Source: Allosphingosinicella deserti (GTDB taxonomy: Bacteria; Pseudomonadota; Alphaproteobacteria; Sphingomonadales; Sphingomonadaceae). From it: a DNA stretch of 64,000 nucleotides. Each line of letters starts with the position of its first letter. Position 1 is the first letter of the stretch. The notes under the pieces are model-generated. The model did not search any database, was not told the DNA's origin, and worked only from the letters and a program-made list of their open reading frames with translations. Location: assembly GCF_003012735.1 (NCBI RefSeq), contig NZ_PXYI01000003.1, positions 248,001 to 312,000 on the forward strand, written 5' to 3'. Positions 8,518 to 17,570 of this stretch are shown one piece after another. A program made the translations under genes and the position numbers.

Positions 8518-9015
8518 ATGTCAGATATCCAGAAATCCGATCGCATGGGCGAAGGCAGCATCGTCGAGAACGCGATGTCCGGATCGGGTGCGCACCGCCT
8601 GGACGCCGGCATGGTGATTCAGATGCTGGTGCGCGTTCCCGCATCCGAGCGCTGGGTGAGCGAAGGTGGCCGCACCGCGCCGGCCGGCGAGGCGCGCCCG
8701 CCGCAGCTGAGCCGCGCCCGAAGCTTCAACAAGATCGCGACCGACACGCCCGACGGCTGCCGCACCCGCGCCACCGCCGATCTTGCCTCCGCCGTATTGA
8801 TGGACACGGAGAATGGACGACGCCGGCTCGAGCACAGCGCCGCGACCTGGTATGCGCGCGCCGACCTCATCCAGCGCCTCGACGACAGCTTCGCCGCCCG
8901 CCAGGCCGCCGCGGCGGCGATGTGGGCGGCCGGTGAGTCGCCGATCGCCAAGGGGCGCCGGACGGCAGTGCAGGAGCCCGTTCTCGGCGGTGACGCGGCG
9001 CATGTTCGGCTTTAG
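8518..9015 (+). CDS. Hypothetical protein, 165 residues
   Basis: Begins MSDIQKSDRMGEGSIVENAM. No domain is recognised. It is hydrophilic with an Ala-rich helical centre (ADLIQRLDDSFAARQAAAAAMW) and no signal peptide. Support comes from an AAGGTG ribosome-binding site nine bases upstream of the ATG and from the small conserved gene that starts 37 bases after its stop. The antisense strand is also open across much of this stretch, so the coding call is moderate. The 297 bases before it (8221-8517) are unusually A/T-rich and probably hold its promoter. Confidence 0.5.
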   Translation: MSDIQKSDRMGEGSIVENAMSGSGAHRLDAGMVIQMLVRVPASERWVSEGGRTAPAGEARPPQLSRARSFNKIATDTPDGCRTRATADLASAVLMDTENGRRRLEHSAATWYARADLIQRLDDSFAARQAAAAAMWAAGESPIAKGRRTAVQEPVLGGDAAHVRL

Positions 9016-9051
9016 ACGCCGCGAAGGCGAGCCACGCGAAGGAGACATGGA

Positions 9052-9204
9052 ATGAGCCTGCACGAATGGTTCGGCCGACATGTCGCCGACCTCAAGACGA
9101 GTCGCTGGGACCAGGGGGCGTTCGTTTCGACCTGCACCCTCTGCGGCCGCGAGATGATCAAGCCTCCGGGCCTCGAGTGGCAGATCCGCACCACCACCGG
9201 CTGA
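9052..9204 (+). CDS. Small CxxC protein, 50 residues
   Basis: A short gene starting at ATG 9052, preceded by CGAAGGAGACATGG, and ending with TGA at 9204. The product starts MSLHEWFGRHVADLKTSRWD and contains one CTLCGREM motif (CxxC) near residue 30, which could be half of a zinc site if the protein dimerises. The aromatic, charged composition and defined motif argue against a chance reading frame. It resembles small conserved proteins of unknown role in sphingomonads (from memory, not checked). Probably co-transcribed with the 165-residue gene just upstream. Confidence 0.65.
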   Translation: MSLHEWFGRHVADLKTSRWDQGAFVSTCTLCGREMIKPPGLEWQIRTTTG

Positions 9205-9365
9205 TCCGCGCCGGCAGGGGAAGACGCACGCTCTTTCCTGTCCGCATGCGGAATGAACAAGGGGAGGGCTTCGACAGGCGCAGCCCCACCGGCTTTCGCC
9301 GGGACTACGCTTCGCCCGATCCGGGGGGGGCGCGGGTCGATGACCTCGCCGCGGGGTTGCACGGC

Positions 9366-11252
9366 TCAGGCGCGTTGCCGCGCTTCCTCGGCGAGATCGC
9401 AGATCGTCACCGCCCTGGCGACGCCGCCGATTCGCGCTTCGAGGAAGTGGCCGGGCTCGGCGGCCGAGAGTGCCGGCCGGCGCTGCGGCACCGCGTCGGC
9501 GACCATTTCGAGCTCATCGACGATGCAGCCGGTCACCGCATCGTCGACGTCCACGACCAGGATTACCGCTCCGAGCGCGGCGAAATCCATGTCGCGGGGC
9601 GCGCCGTCGCTGCCGAGATCGACCAGCGGCAGCGGCCGGCCATTGTGGCTGGCGAGGCCGAACAGCCCAGATCCCGGAACGTCGAGCCGGCTGGCCCCGG
9701 CCGGGAAGGCGATGATCTGGGTGACCGAGGTGAGCGGCACCGCCCGATGGCGATCGCCGAGCCGGAAGATCAGGAACGGGCGCGAAGCACCTTGGGCGGT
9801 TGTCGCAGCGCCGGACCCCGCAATGCCGGCCGCCGCAAGGCCGGGCACCGCAGCCTTGGCCGCCGCGATTGCGGATGGGGCCGTTCCCGCGCCGCGGGCG
9901 GCAACGCCCTTGATCCGGCTGAGCGCGCCGATCGTGCGCAGCGCCTCGCTGCGGGCGAGCGCGTCGGCGGCGAGCAGCAGGCTCTCGCGCCCGTCGGGAT
10001 CGACGATCGCACCGGAGAAGAGGCTTAGCCGGGCGGCGGTGGCGGGCGGGAGCGGGCGGATGTCGGCGGCGGGGACCTGGAGGATGCGGTGCACCCGATC
10101 GATCTTGAGCCCGAGCAGATGATCGCCCTCGACCCGGAGGAGGACGATCGGCTCGGCGCCGGTCTCGCCGGCGCGGCCGCTGAGGCCGAGCAAGGCGAGA
10201 TCGTCGACCACCGGCACTTCGCGGCCGAGATAGTCGACGACTCCGACCCAGGTCGACGAGGGCACCGGCCCGGGGCGCAGCGCGGCGTTGGGAACGGTGG
10301 CGACCACCCGGCCGGCATCGAGCGCGATCTCGGCGCCGGCCACCGACAGGAGCACGATCGGCCGCCGCGCGCCGCCGGCGGCGCCGCGATCCTGCGGCGC
10401 GGTCTCGCGGGCATGGGGGATGCCGGGCAGGGCGAAGATCGCGGCGGGATCGACCAGCCCGACCACCGCCTCGCCGTGGAGGAAATTGCGGGTGACGAGC
10501 TGCCCGGGCATGCCGGGGATCTCGCAGGCCTGGAGGCTGTCGCGGCGCAGGCGGGCGAGGCCCGACACCGAGTCCATCAGCAGGCCGAGCAGCGCATCGC
10601 CCTGGCGCAGCACGACGATCACGGCTTGCTCCGGACCCGCGGCGTCCGTTGCAGCGGGTGCCGTGAGGGCGTTCGCCGAAGTGGCCGTCGCCGAGTCCGT
10701 CGCCGCCGAAGCGGCCGCACCATCTCCCTGGGCGGCGGCGAAGCCGAGCAGCGGCTTCAAATCGACGATCGGGATCACCCGGCCGCGGATGACGATCGAT
10801 CCGATCGCGCCGCCGGCGGTGAAGACCGGCTGCAGCATCGCCGGTCGCGGCACCACTTCGCGGACATGGTCGGCAGGCAGAGCAAGGTCGCGCCCGCACA
10901 GCCGCATCAGCCCGACGTCGAGCGTCTCCGCCGCCGCCGCACGCACCGGCGCCGCGGGCGGCTCGTCCGAGCCGGAACGGGGCCGCTGGGAGGCGACGCC
11001 GTCCGGGGCGGTTGACGCGGCGGCATCGGCGCCGCCGGGCAGGCGCGCGCGCGTGCCGGCCGAGTCCTCAGCGTCGTTCTCGCGAAGCGAGACCGGCCAC
11101 GCATCGGCCGTGCCGCTCGCATCGTGCACCTGCTCCGCGACGCCCGCATCGCACGTCCCCGCCGCAGCCCCCGCATCGTCCACGCTCGCCGCGTGGCGCG
11201 CAACGACGGCTGCGGGCGCTGCAATTGTCAGCATGCCGGCATGGGCGTTCAT
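9366..11252 (-). CDS. Triple CheW-like scaffold protein
   Basis: A 628-residue cytosolic protein with three CheW-like modules at about residues 110-285, 305-445 and 500-628. CheW domains couple chemoreceptors to the kinase CheA. The modules are marked by [38 protein letters not shown] and [17 protein letters not shown], each followed by a VDxV-type strand. The first module is interrupted by an Ala/Thr/Ser-rich linker of about 40 residues, and the N-terminal 100 residues are low-complexity. The ATG at 11252 overlaps the stop of the receptor gene (ATGA), which implies translational coupling. No cheA, cheB, cheR or cheY is in the window. The exact residue limits of the modules are estimates. Confidence 0.9.
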   Translation of the reverse strand: MNAHAGMLTIAAPAAVVARHAASVDDAGAAAGTCDAGVAEQVHDASGTADAWPVSLRENDAEDSAGTRARLPGGADAAASTAPDGVASQRPRSGSDEPPAAPVRAAAAETLDVGLMRLCGRDLALPADHVREVVPRPAMLQPVFTAGGAIGSIVIRGRVIPIVDLKPLLGFAAAQGDGAAASAATDSATATSANALTAPAATDAAGPEQAVIVVLRQGDALLGLLMDSVSGLARLRRDSLQACEIPGMPGQLVTRNFLHGEAVVGLVDPAAIFALPGIPHARETAPQDRGAAGGARRPIVLLSVAGAEIALDAGRVVATVPNAALRPGPVPSSTWVGVVDYLGREVPVVDDLALLGLSGRAGETGAEPIVLLRVEGDHLLGLKIDRVHRILQVPAADIRPLPPATAARLSLFSGAIVDPDGRESLLLAADALARSEALRTIGALSRIKGVAARGAGTAPSAIAAAKAAVPGLAAAGIAGSGAATTAQGASRPFLIFRLGDRHRAVPLTSVTQIIAFPAGASRLDVPGSGLFGLASHNGRPLPLVDLGSDGAPRDMDFAALGAVILVVDVDDAVTGCIVDELEMVADAVPQRRPALSAAEPGHFLEARIGGVARAVTICDLAEEARQRA

Positions 11253-13798
11253 GCGGCGACGGCGCGGGTCGAGGCGGCGAGTTCCTCGATCATGGTGACG
11301 ACCTTGGCCGAGACCTCTTCCTGGACTCGGGCGGAGTCGGCGATCCCCGCGATCGCACGGGCGGTCTTGTCGACGCTGGCGACGATCCCCTCGAAGGCGG
11401 CGCGGGCGCCGCGCGAGCGCTCGGTGCCGTGCTCGACTCGGTCGGTCGATTCCTCGATCAGCCGCGAGATCTGGCCGGCGGCATCGGCGCTGCGCTCGGC
11501 GAGCTTGCGCACCTCCTCGGCGACCACCGAGAAGCCGACGCCATGCTCGCCGGCCCGCGCCGCCTCGATCGCGGCGTTGAAGGCGAGCAAATTGGTCTGG
11601 CTGGCGAGCTCGCCGATCACGCCGACGATGTTGGCGATCTGCTTGGACGAGCGGTTGATGAGGTCGATCGATTCGATCGCACCGGCGATCGCCTCGGTGC
11701 CGCGGCCGGCCGCGCGCTCGGTCTCGCCGGCGAGGTCGGTGGCGCCGCTCGCCCCTTCGGAGATGGAATTGATCGCGGTGCACAGGCGGGCGACCATGCC
11801 CTGCATCTGCTCGCTCTTGGTGGCGATCTGCTGCTCGAGCTGGACCTGGCGGGTGACGTTGTAGGCGTGCTTGATCACCCGCACCGGATTGCCGGCGAGA
11901 TCGTAGACCGGGCTGTAGCTCGCCTGGATGTAGACGTCGCGGCCATATTTGCCGACGCGGTGGAAGCGGCCGGCATGGGTCTCGCCCTTGTTGAGGCGCA
12001 GCCAGAAATCGCCATATTCCTGGGTCTTGAGATAGTCGGCGTCGCAGAACATCGAGTGATGCTGGCCTTTGATCTCGCGCAAGGTGTAGCCCATCGTGCT
12101 CAGGAAATTCTCGTTGGCCGACAGGATCGTGCCTTCGAGATCGAATTCGATCGTCGCCTGGCTGCGATCGACGGCGGCGACCCGGCTTTCGAACTCGGCG
12201 TTGCGGATCTTGGCCTCGGTCACGTCCATCGCGAACTTGACGATCTTGACCGGCTTGCCGTCCAATCCGAGGATCGGATTGTAGGTCGCCTGGATCCAGA
12301 TCTCGCGCCCACCCTTGGCGACGCGCTTATACTCGCCGCCGAAATATTCGCCGCGCGACAGGCGATGCCAGAAATCCTGATAGGAGGCGCTGGCGACGAG
12401 CTCGTCGTCGCAGAACATGCGGTGATGCTTGCCGCGGACCTCGTCGAGCGAATAGCCGAGCAGGCCGAGGAAGTTGTCGTTGGCATCGAGCAGCTGGCCG
12501 TCGAGATCGAACTCGACCACCGCCTGGGCGCGGCGGATGGCGCGGACCTTGCCCTCGTAATCCATGTTGCGCTTCTTCTGCTCGGTGACGTCGAGCGCAT
12601 ATTTGACGACCTTCCAGGGATTGCCGTCCAGGTCCATGATCGGACTGTAGCTGGCCTGGATCCAGACGCTCTCGCCGTCCTTGGAGACTCGGCGGAACTC
12701 GCCATTCTCATGCTCGCCGCGCGCCATCTTGTGCCAGAATTGGCGATACTCTTCCGAGGCGGCGTAATCCTTGTCGCAGAAGATGCGGTGATGCTTGCCG
12801 CGGATCTCGTCGATCGCATAGCCCATGCGCGCGCAGAAGCTGTCGTTGGCGGCGAGGATATTGCCTTCAAGATCGAATTCGATGACGGCGTGCGAGCGGT
12901 CGACGGCGTGGACCTTGCCCTCGGCCTCGGCGGCGGCGCGCTTGGCGTCGGTGACCTCGACCGCGAACTTGACGACGCTGACCGGCCGGCCCTGGAGATC
13001 GAGGATGGGATTGTAGGTGGCCTGGATCCAGATCTCCTTGCCGCCCTTGCCGAGCCGCTTGAACTCGCCCGAGACATAGTCGCCGGCGCCGAGCTTCTCC
13101 CAGAATTGCCGGTAGGCGGCGCCGCGGACCTGCTCGGGGGTGCAGAACAGGCGGTGATGCTGGCCGATCACCTCGTCCTCCGAGTAACCGGTGAGGGCGA
13201 GGAAGTTGGGATTGACCGCGATGACGTGGCCGGCGAGATCGAATTCGATCACCGCCGAGCCGCGGCCGATCGCATCGACCAGGCTCTTGTCGCGCAGGCT
13301 CTTCAATTTGACGTCGGTGACGTCCATCGCGAGCTCGACGACCTTGAGGACCTCGCCAGTCTCGGCGACGATCGGGAAATATTTGCTGCGCAGCCACAGC
13401 TCGCGGCCGTTCTTGGCGAGACGCCGGAACGTGTCCTCCTGCGGGCTTCCGGCCTGGAGATCGGCCCAGAACATTTCATAGTCGGCGGAGGCGGCATGCT
13501 CCTCGGGGCAGAACAGGCGGTGGTGGCGGCCGGTCAGCTCGTCGGGCGTGTAGCCCATCAGCGACAGGAACAGGCGGTTGGCGCGGACGATGCGGCCTTC
13601 CGGCGAATATTCGATCACCGCCTGGCTGCGATCGAGCGCGACCCCGAGCGCGCACAGATCGGCGCCGTCGTCCAGCGCCTCGGCCATCGCCGATGCGGCC
13701 GCGGAAGCGGCGCCTGCCGTGCGCGCTGCGGCGGCGCGTCCGCCGTTGCGGGGGGTGCGCTGCGCGTTGCCGTCATTCTGCTGCTGATGATCGCTCAT
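11249..13798 (-). CDS. Soluble methyl-accepting chemotaxis protein with five PAS domains
   Basis: An 849-residue receptor without a signal peptide or membrane segment. Five PAS domains of about 122 residues run in tandem (about residues 55-175, 177-297, 299-420, 421-542 and 543-664). Each repeats the same words: IEFDLEG, GYxxDE, GxHHRxFC, a FW segment, [13 protein letters not shown] and KFAxDVT. The C-terminal receptor signalling domain contains [20 protein letters not shown], the diagnostic hairpin-tip region that binds CheA/CheW. The repeated Cys in HHRxFC is conserved across all five PAS units, which suggests a shared cofactor or redox input; that is an inference. The partner CheW-like gene overlaps its stop. 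Confidence 0.94.
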   Translation of the reverse strand: MSDHQQQNDGNAQRTPRNGGRAAAARTAGAASAAASAMAEALDDGADLCALGVALDRSQAVIEYSPEGRIVRANRLFLSLMGYTPDELTGRHHRLFCPEEHAASADYEMFWADLQAGSPQEDTFRRLAKNGRELWLRSKYFPIVAETGEVLKVVELAMDVTDVKLKSLRDKSLVDAIGRGSAVIEFDLAGHVIAVNPNFLALTGYSEDEVIGQHHRLFCTPEQVRGAAYRQFWEKLGAGDYVSGEFKRLGKGGKEIWIQATYNPILDLQGRPVSVVKFAVEVTDAKRAAAEAEGKVHAVDRSHAVIEFDLEGNILAANDSFCARMGYAIDEIRGKHHRIFCDKDYAASEEYRQFWHKMARGEHENGEFRRVSKDGESVWIQASYSPIMDLDGNPWKVVKYALDVTEQKKRNMDYEGKVRAIRRAQAVVEFDLDGQLLDANDNFLGLLGYSLDEVRGKHHRMFCDDELVASASYQDFWHRLSRGEYFGGEYKRVAKGGREIWIQATYNPILGLDGKPVKIVKFAMDVTEAKIRNAEFESRVAAVDRSQATIEFDLEGTILSANENFLSTMGYTLREIKGQHHSMFCDADYLKTQEYGDFWLRLNKGETHAGRFHRVGKYGRDVYIQASYSPVYDLAGNPVRVIKHAYNVTRQVQLEQQIATKSEQMQGMVARLCTAINSISEGASGATDLAGETERAAGRGTEAIAGAIESIDLINRSSKQIANIVGVIGELASQTNLLAFNAAIEAARAGEHGVGFSVVAEEVRKLAERSADAAGQISRLIEESTDRVEHGTERSRGARAAFEGIVASVDKTARAIAGIADSARVQEEVSAKVVTMIEELAASTRAVAA

Positions 13799-13919
13799 GA
13801 TCTTCGTCGTCCTGTCATGTCGCCCGTGCGGCGTGCGGCACCGAACGGCGCCGTTTCAGGATGTTATAGGAAGGTTTGCGGGTGCCGGTGCGGCGGGCGC
13901 TATGGTCTAAAGTACGGGG

Positions 13920-14329
13920 TCAGGCGGTTTTTTCGGTGCGGCGGCAGTCGACGTCGGTGGCCCAGGCTGGCGTGCCTGCGATGGCCGGGTTCGCATCTCC
14001 ATCCGTCAGGGTACAGGTCCAGCCTGTGCGGGTGAACGGATGGGCGATCCGGCCGGGACGATCGACGCTGCACCGCCAGCGGCCGGTACCCGCGGACCGG
14101 CAGCGCCCGCCCTCCGCCGCCACCGCCCGCGCGATCTCCTGCGCGGTGGGCGCAGGCCGAGGACGCGGTTCCAGGCGGCGGAATGCTCGGCCCTCGCCGC
14201 AAGCGGATCCGGGTGGTTGCTGAACAGGCCGGCATGGCGGTTGGGAAGCGCGACGCCGCCGAGCAGGGCGAAGGCGAGCGCGGTGCGGGTCAGCATCGGC
14301 CAGGAGCGGAAGAAGGCGACGGCGCGCAT
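13920..14329 (-). pseudogene. Exported hypothetical protein with an apparent frameshift
   Basis: From ATG 14329 the frame reads a signal peptide (MLTRTALAFALLGGVAL follows a short basic start) and then LAARAEHSAAWNRVLGLRP before turning Arg-rich and ending at 14006. The adjacent frame takes over at about 14145-14155 with APTAQEIARAVAAEGG and continues through a cysteine-containing segment (GRCRSAG, WRCSV, WTCTLTDGD) to a stop at 13920. Adding one C in the GCGCCCACC run joins the two into one plausible exported protein of about 136 residues. It may be a real one-base deletion or a sequencing error. Function unknown. Confidence 0.45.
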
Positions 14330-14566
14330 GGCGCCCGATCTTGGCGTGGGACGGTTGCAGCTTCGTGACGGGGGCGCGCCGGCGGGGGCGTAAGCGGAGC
14401 GGTCGTGGCAAAGGCGGCGTGGATACTGGCCGGGCCGAGCGCGGTCACCAGTTCATACTGGTTGGGTAATGGCACCGGACCCGTTCTGGCTGAGCTCGTC
14501 GAAGTCCTCCCTTTCCCCTCTCGCACGTGGGACAAGCAAGGAGAGGGCTTCGACACGCCCTTCGAT

Positions 14567-14590
14567 CCTTCGACAGGGCTCGGGACAGGC
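14567..14590 (+). repeat. Family C dispersed repeat
   Basis: Copy of a roughly 23-base element with consensus CCTTCGACA-n-GCTCAGGACAGGC; here the core is CCTTCGACAGGGCTCGGGAC followed by AGGC. Further fragments of the same words flank it on both sides (GCTCGTCGAAG at about 14495, GCTTCGACACGCCCTTCGA at about 14547). Confidence 0.75.
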
Positions 14591-14719
14591 CAAGCTCAGG
14601 AGAGGCTTGGGCCGACCGGCCTTTGCCGAGGAGTAGATGCCGGCCGAGTCCGCGCACGGCCGCCGTCGCACGGTCCGTCGGCGCCCGCCTGGACGCGCCG
14701 TGCACCGCCCGCGCGCCGC

Positions 14720-15500
14720 CGATAACAGGCGAAATACAGGCGCGGTGCCGGCTTCGGCAGGTGTTGGGCGTGGAGCGTCTTGGCCCGGGAAGGCCCGAAA
14801 GCCGGGGCGTAGCAGGACGCGGACTCGGCGCGGCGATCGATAGAATACAGGTCAAATACAGGCTCGGGACCGGGTTCGACATGTGCCCGACGTGGTCGTC
14901 CCAGAGCTGGGCAGGCTTGGAAGCGGGACGGCCAGGACGCGGGCTCCGCCTCCGTGCGCAGAGCGATAAATACAGGTGAAATACAGGCTCGGCGCCGGGG
15001 TTCGACGAGGCTTCCGGCGCCACGCACGGCTACGGGCGGTCAGGACGCCGCGTGGCCGGTGTAGGGTGGCGCGGGCTCCTCAGGCTCCCGTCCTCCAGTA
15101 AATACTGGTGGAATACAGGTCGATCGGGCTGAGGGCTGCGCGTCAGCAAGGTGCGGCATGCCGGCCGATCCCCGCGAGAGGCGGCTTTTCATACCCTTTC
15201 ACACTTTGCGCGCGCTGCCGGTTGCGCCGCCGCGAACCACAGGCATTGAGCGAAATACAGGCGAAATACAGGCGCGGCGCTGGTTTGAGGGGCTTCCGGC
15301 GCAGCACTCCCGGCGCGGGCAGGTCCCTGCAGGCAGTACCGAAGTGGGCCGCGGGGCAGGGGCTCGGCGTGCACATGTCCATTGATAAGGTTCGGATCAT
15401 CGCCCGACCGGAAGGCGTCGTGATCGGGGAGAAAAGCGCCCCGGGTGCCTGTTGCGCGCTCCCGAGCCTGTATTTTGCCTGTATTAACAGGCTTGGGACC
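14720..15500. repeat. Degenerate array of AAATACAGG double repeats
   Basis: Six copies of a double word close to AAATACAGGYSAAATACAGG, usually followed by CKCGGNRCCGGGTTCGA, start near 14721, 14841, 14967, 15099, 15251 and, inverted, near 15490-15467. Within each copy the two AAATACAGG words are 11 bases apart. Spacing between copies is about 110-215 bases. The first two spacers share CAGGACGCGG(A/G)CTC and GCGATA, so the larger unit of about 125 bases is itself repeated in degraded form. Spacers vary in length and are not CRISPR-like. No gene is associated. Confidence 0.8.
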
Positions 15501-15829
15501 GTCGCCGGCGGCGCATTTCGAGGCGGATGCCGCCCGGCGCGCGTCCAGCGAGCTGCTCGTCTTTGGTTCACGGGTTCAAAGAGCGGGATGCGAACGCGGT
15601 AAGCGCAAACGGGTGCGCGACGCCGGAGTCGGGAAACGCAGGGTTCGAAAGCACTGGAACATAGCACGAACATTGGTGTGGATCAAGTGATGTGCGCTTC
15701 CGATGCTGAGCGTGGGAAGAGCTCCGGTCGCTGGGCGCTTGGGGATGTCTGAGGGGGCGAGGAGGCTTGCTCGTATCGTCCGGATCAGTCCTCATACGCT
15801 CGTCATTGCACGGCTTCAGCATTTCCACA

Positions 15830-15854
15830 CCGTTCGGCAAGCTCAGGACAGGCT
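15830..15854 (+). repeat. Family C dispersed repeat
   Basis: Reads CCGTTCGGCAAGCTCAGGAC followed by AGGCT, a close match to the family C consensus, in the same non-coding stretch. Confidence 0.75.
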
Positions 15855-15945
15855 ATGACACGGGAGACTTACGAAGCCGCGAAGATGGGGCGCGCAGGGT
15901 CGTGGCAGTCCGTCGACGTGCAGCGTGGCACTTCCATCCCATCGT

Positions 15946-15990
15946 GACGCGAAGGACGCGAAGGACGCGAAGGACGCGAAGAGCGCGAAG
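15946..15990 (+). repeat. Nine-base tandem repeat (GACGCGAAG)
   Basis: Four perfect copies of GACGCGAAG followed by one imperfect copy (AGCGCGAAG), then GAAGGCAAGG-like drift. A related run, GCGCGAAAGGCGCGAAGGAC, occurs near 35258. It would read Asp-Ala-Lys repeats in one frame, but the frame has no gene context. Confidence 0.85.
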
Positions 15991-16137
15991 AAGGCAAGGA
16001 AGGCGTTGAAGGCGAAGGAGCTCCCACCAGTGTGGCGGTTGCGAGGCGACGAACGGCGATGCGCGATGGGTCGTGCCCCGGCTGAGACTTGCCGGACAGC
16101 GCATAGCCGCTCATGGTATTCGCCGAGGGGGAAAGTA

Positions 16138-16938
16138 ATGGTGGATCGACGCGGGCTGACGATTGGGCTGGCCGTGCTCGCCCTGTCCGGCTGTGGCGAG
16201 AGCGAGAGAGGGGCCGCTTCGGGCAATCCGGCGCGTCGGGCGGACGCCCGCAAGGTCGCGGCGCCGCCGGCGCCTGAGATCCTCCGCCTCGATGCCGAGC
16301 CGGATCCCGTGCTGATCGCCGCTTTGCTCTACCGGCTGTTGCCGCCGCCACCTCACCAGGGGGTGGCCGGGGCGATGGCGGGTCGGGAAAGATCGCCTGC
16401 CTGTGTCCGCAAACGGCTCATGCCGTGGGCCGGCTCGGCCGACTCTCTGACGGCGAAGGAGCTCTGGAGGTTTTCCAATCCCGATGCAGCCAGGATCACC
16501 CGCATGATCCTTCATTCCCTGCCGAAACCGCAGGAGGAGAATGGACCGGCGGGCTGGACGCTGCCGAGCGTGTTGCCGAGCGGTGCGGTGCGCATCGGCG
16601 GGCGCTGCGGGGCGGATGACCCGATCATCACGCTCGACCGGCCGGTGCATAATGCGGACCATGCCTTCGTGTCCGGAGTGCAGTTCGACTGCTCGGACCG
16701 ACCATTCGCGCAGATCTGGACCCGCAGTGGGCGCGAATGGACGCCGATCGCCTGGTGGTCTGGACCTTATCCCGTAAACGTGGTCTGCCTGCCGGACAGA
16801 CGCTCCCGCAAAGGCTTCGTGCGGGTCTGGAGCCCGTTGCGCGACCCGCGATCGGCGGAGGGGAGTTCCAATCCCGGATCCTTCGGGCTTGCGCCCCCAG
16901 CACCGCCGCCGCCGCCGCCGTCGCCGCCGCGGCGGTGA
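16138..16938 (+). CDS. Hypothetical lipoprotein with a proline-rich C-terminus
   Basis: A 266-residue protein with a lipoprotein signal (MVDRRGLTIGLAVLALSGCGE, lipobox ALSGC), so it is expected to be membrane-anchored on the periplasmic side. After a short linker it has a helical stretch (LDAEPDPVLIAALLYRLLP) and a mixed domain with several Trp and Cys residues (ACVRKRLMPWAG, RIGGRCGADDPIITLDRP, VQFDCSD, VVCLPDRRSRKGFVRVW). The C-terminus is a polyproline tail of Pro, Ala and Ser. No family recognised. The ATG at 16138 sits just before the signal peptide and was chosen for that reason. Confidence 0.7.
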   Translation: MVDRRGLTIGLAVLALSGCGESERGAASGNPARRADARKVAAPPAPEILRLDAEPDPVLIAALLYRLLPPPPHQGVAGAMAGRERSPACVRKRLMPWAGSADSLTAKELWRFSNPDAARITRMILHSLPKPQEENGPAGWTLPSVLPSGAVRIGGRCGADDPIITLDRPVHNADHAFVSGVQFDCSDRPFAQIWTRSGREWTPIAWWSGPYPVNVVCLPDRRSRKGFVRVWSPLRDPRSAEGSSNPGSFGLAPPAPPPPPPSPPRR

Positions 16939-17026
16939 TCGCGCACCAGAGCTCTGGCGCGGGCGTTCAGGATGTATCAGTCCGAAGCTGTACGTTCGGC
17001 GGAAGCGCGCAATTTTTGCACGCACC

Positions 17027-17314
17027 TCAGGCGCGGCTTGGTCGGTGCCGTCGCGCCGCCGCGAACGCGGTCATGGCACCTTCCGCCAGGAGGGCGGCGA
17101 GGGAGAGACCGAGGCCGGCATGGGGAAGCACCAGGCCCGGGCTGTCGGGCCCGCCGAGGTGGAGGACCTGCTCGATACCGATGTAAACCACCAGTCCGAG
17201 AAGAAAGATCAGCAACCGCCCCGATCCGTCCGGCCGCCAGCAGCACGATCGTGGCGGCGAGCAGCCATGCCAGAAGGCGAGTATCAGCTCGAACGTGAGT
17301 GCCCAGTCTGGCAA
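17027..17314 (-). pseudogene. Small membrane protein with two compensating frameshifts
   Basis: The open frame (TTG start at 17314) begins MPDWALTFELILAFW and ends with a good hydrophobic stretch (GRLLIFLLGLVVYIGIEQVL then AALLAEGAMTAFAA). Between them it passes through a Cys/Pro/Arg stretch (HGCSPPRSCCWRPDGSG). The neighbouring frame over the same bases reads AWLLAATIVLLAAGRIG, an ideal membrane helix. One indel near 17268 and an opposite one in the GGGGCGG run near 17235 would restore a continuous protein of about 95 residues with three membrane segments. Either two real mutations or two base errors would explain this. Function unknown. Confidence 0.4.
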
Positions 17315-17570
17315 AAGTTCGGCCTTTCTCTTTCATCCCGCTCTATTCTGCCTTCTTCCGCGCAGATCTCAGAGCAAGGGGGCAAACCGGCGCGACATTG
17401 TGCGGGTTCGTGCGTGCCGGAGCGATCGTTCATGGCGCACAGGGCGTCCATTGTCGGAGCCCCCTCGTTCCGGCTGACTGTCGAAGGGCAGGGAGGGGCT
17501 TCGACATGCTCAGCCCGAACGGATGGAGTGGAGCATCATTGGGATTGCCGTGCTCAGACGAGGCCCCCGC

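Larger units (their letters stand above)
14330..16137. other. 1.8 kb repeat-rich region without a convincing gene
   Basis: All open frames here are short, shift between frames and lack conserved motifs. The region holds a family C repeat (14567-14590), a cluster of AAATACAGG double repeats (14720-15500), another family C copy (15830-15854) and a nine-base tandem repeat (15946-15990). It looks like a sink for short repeats rather than coding sequence. Confidence 0.7.

Noticed and set aside
8280-8519. A possible small membrane protein on the minus strand (segments such as IIALGFKLIWCYW)
   Set aside because: A/T-rich, no good ribosome-binding site for any start, and it covers the likely promoter of the plus-strand gene. 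It remains possible but is not supported.
11012-14035. A 1007-residue open frame on the plus strand opposite the chemoreceptor genes
   Set aside because: It is the antisense shadow of the five-PAS receptor and CheW genes; its repeats mirror the PAS repeats, and it has no family motif.
14720-15500. Possible CRISPR array
   Set aside because: The repeated words are short double words, spacers range from about 90 to 190 bases and resemble one another, and no cas gene is present.
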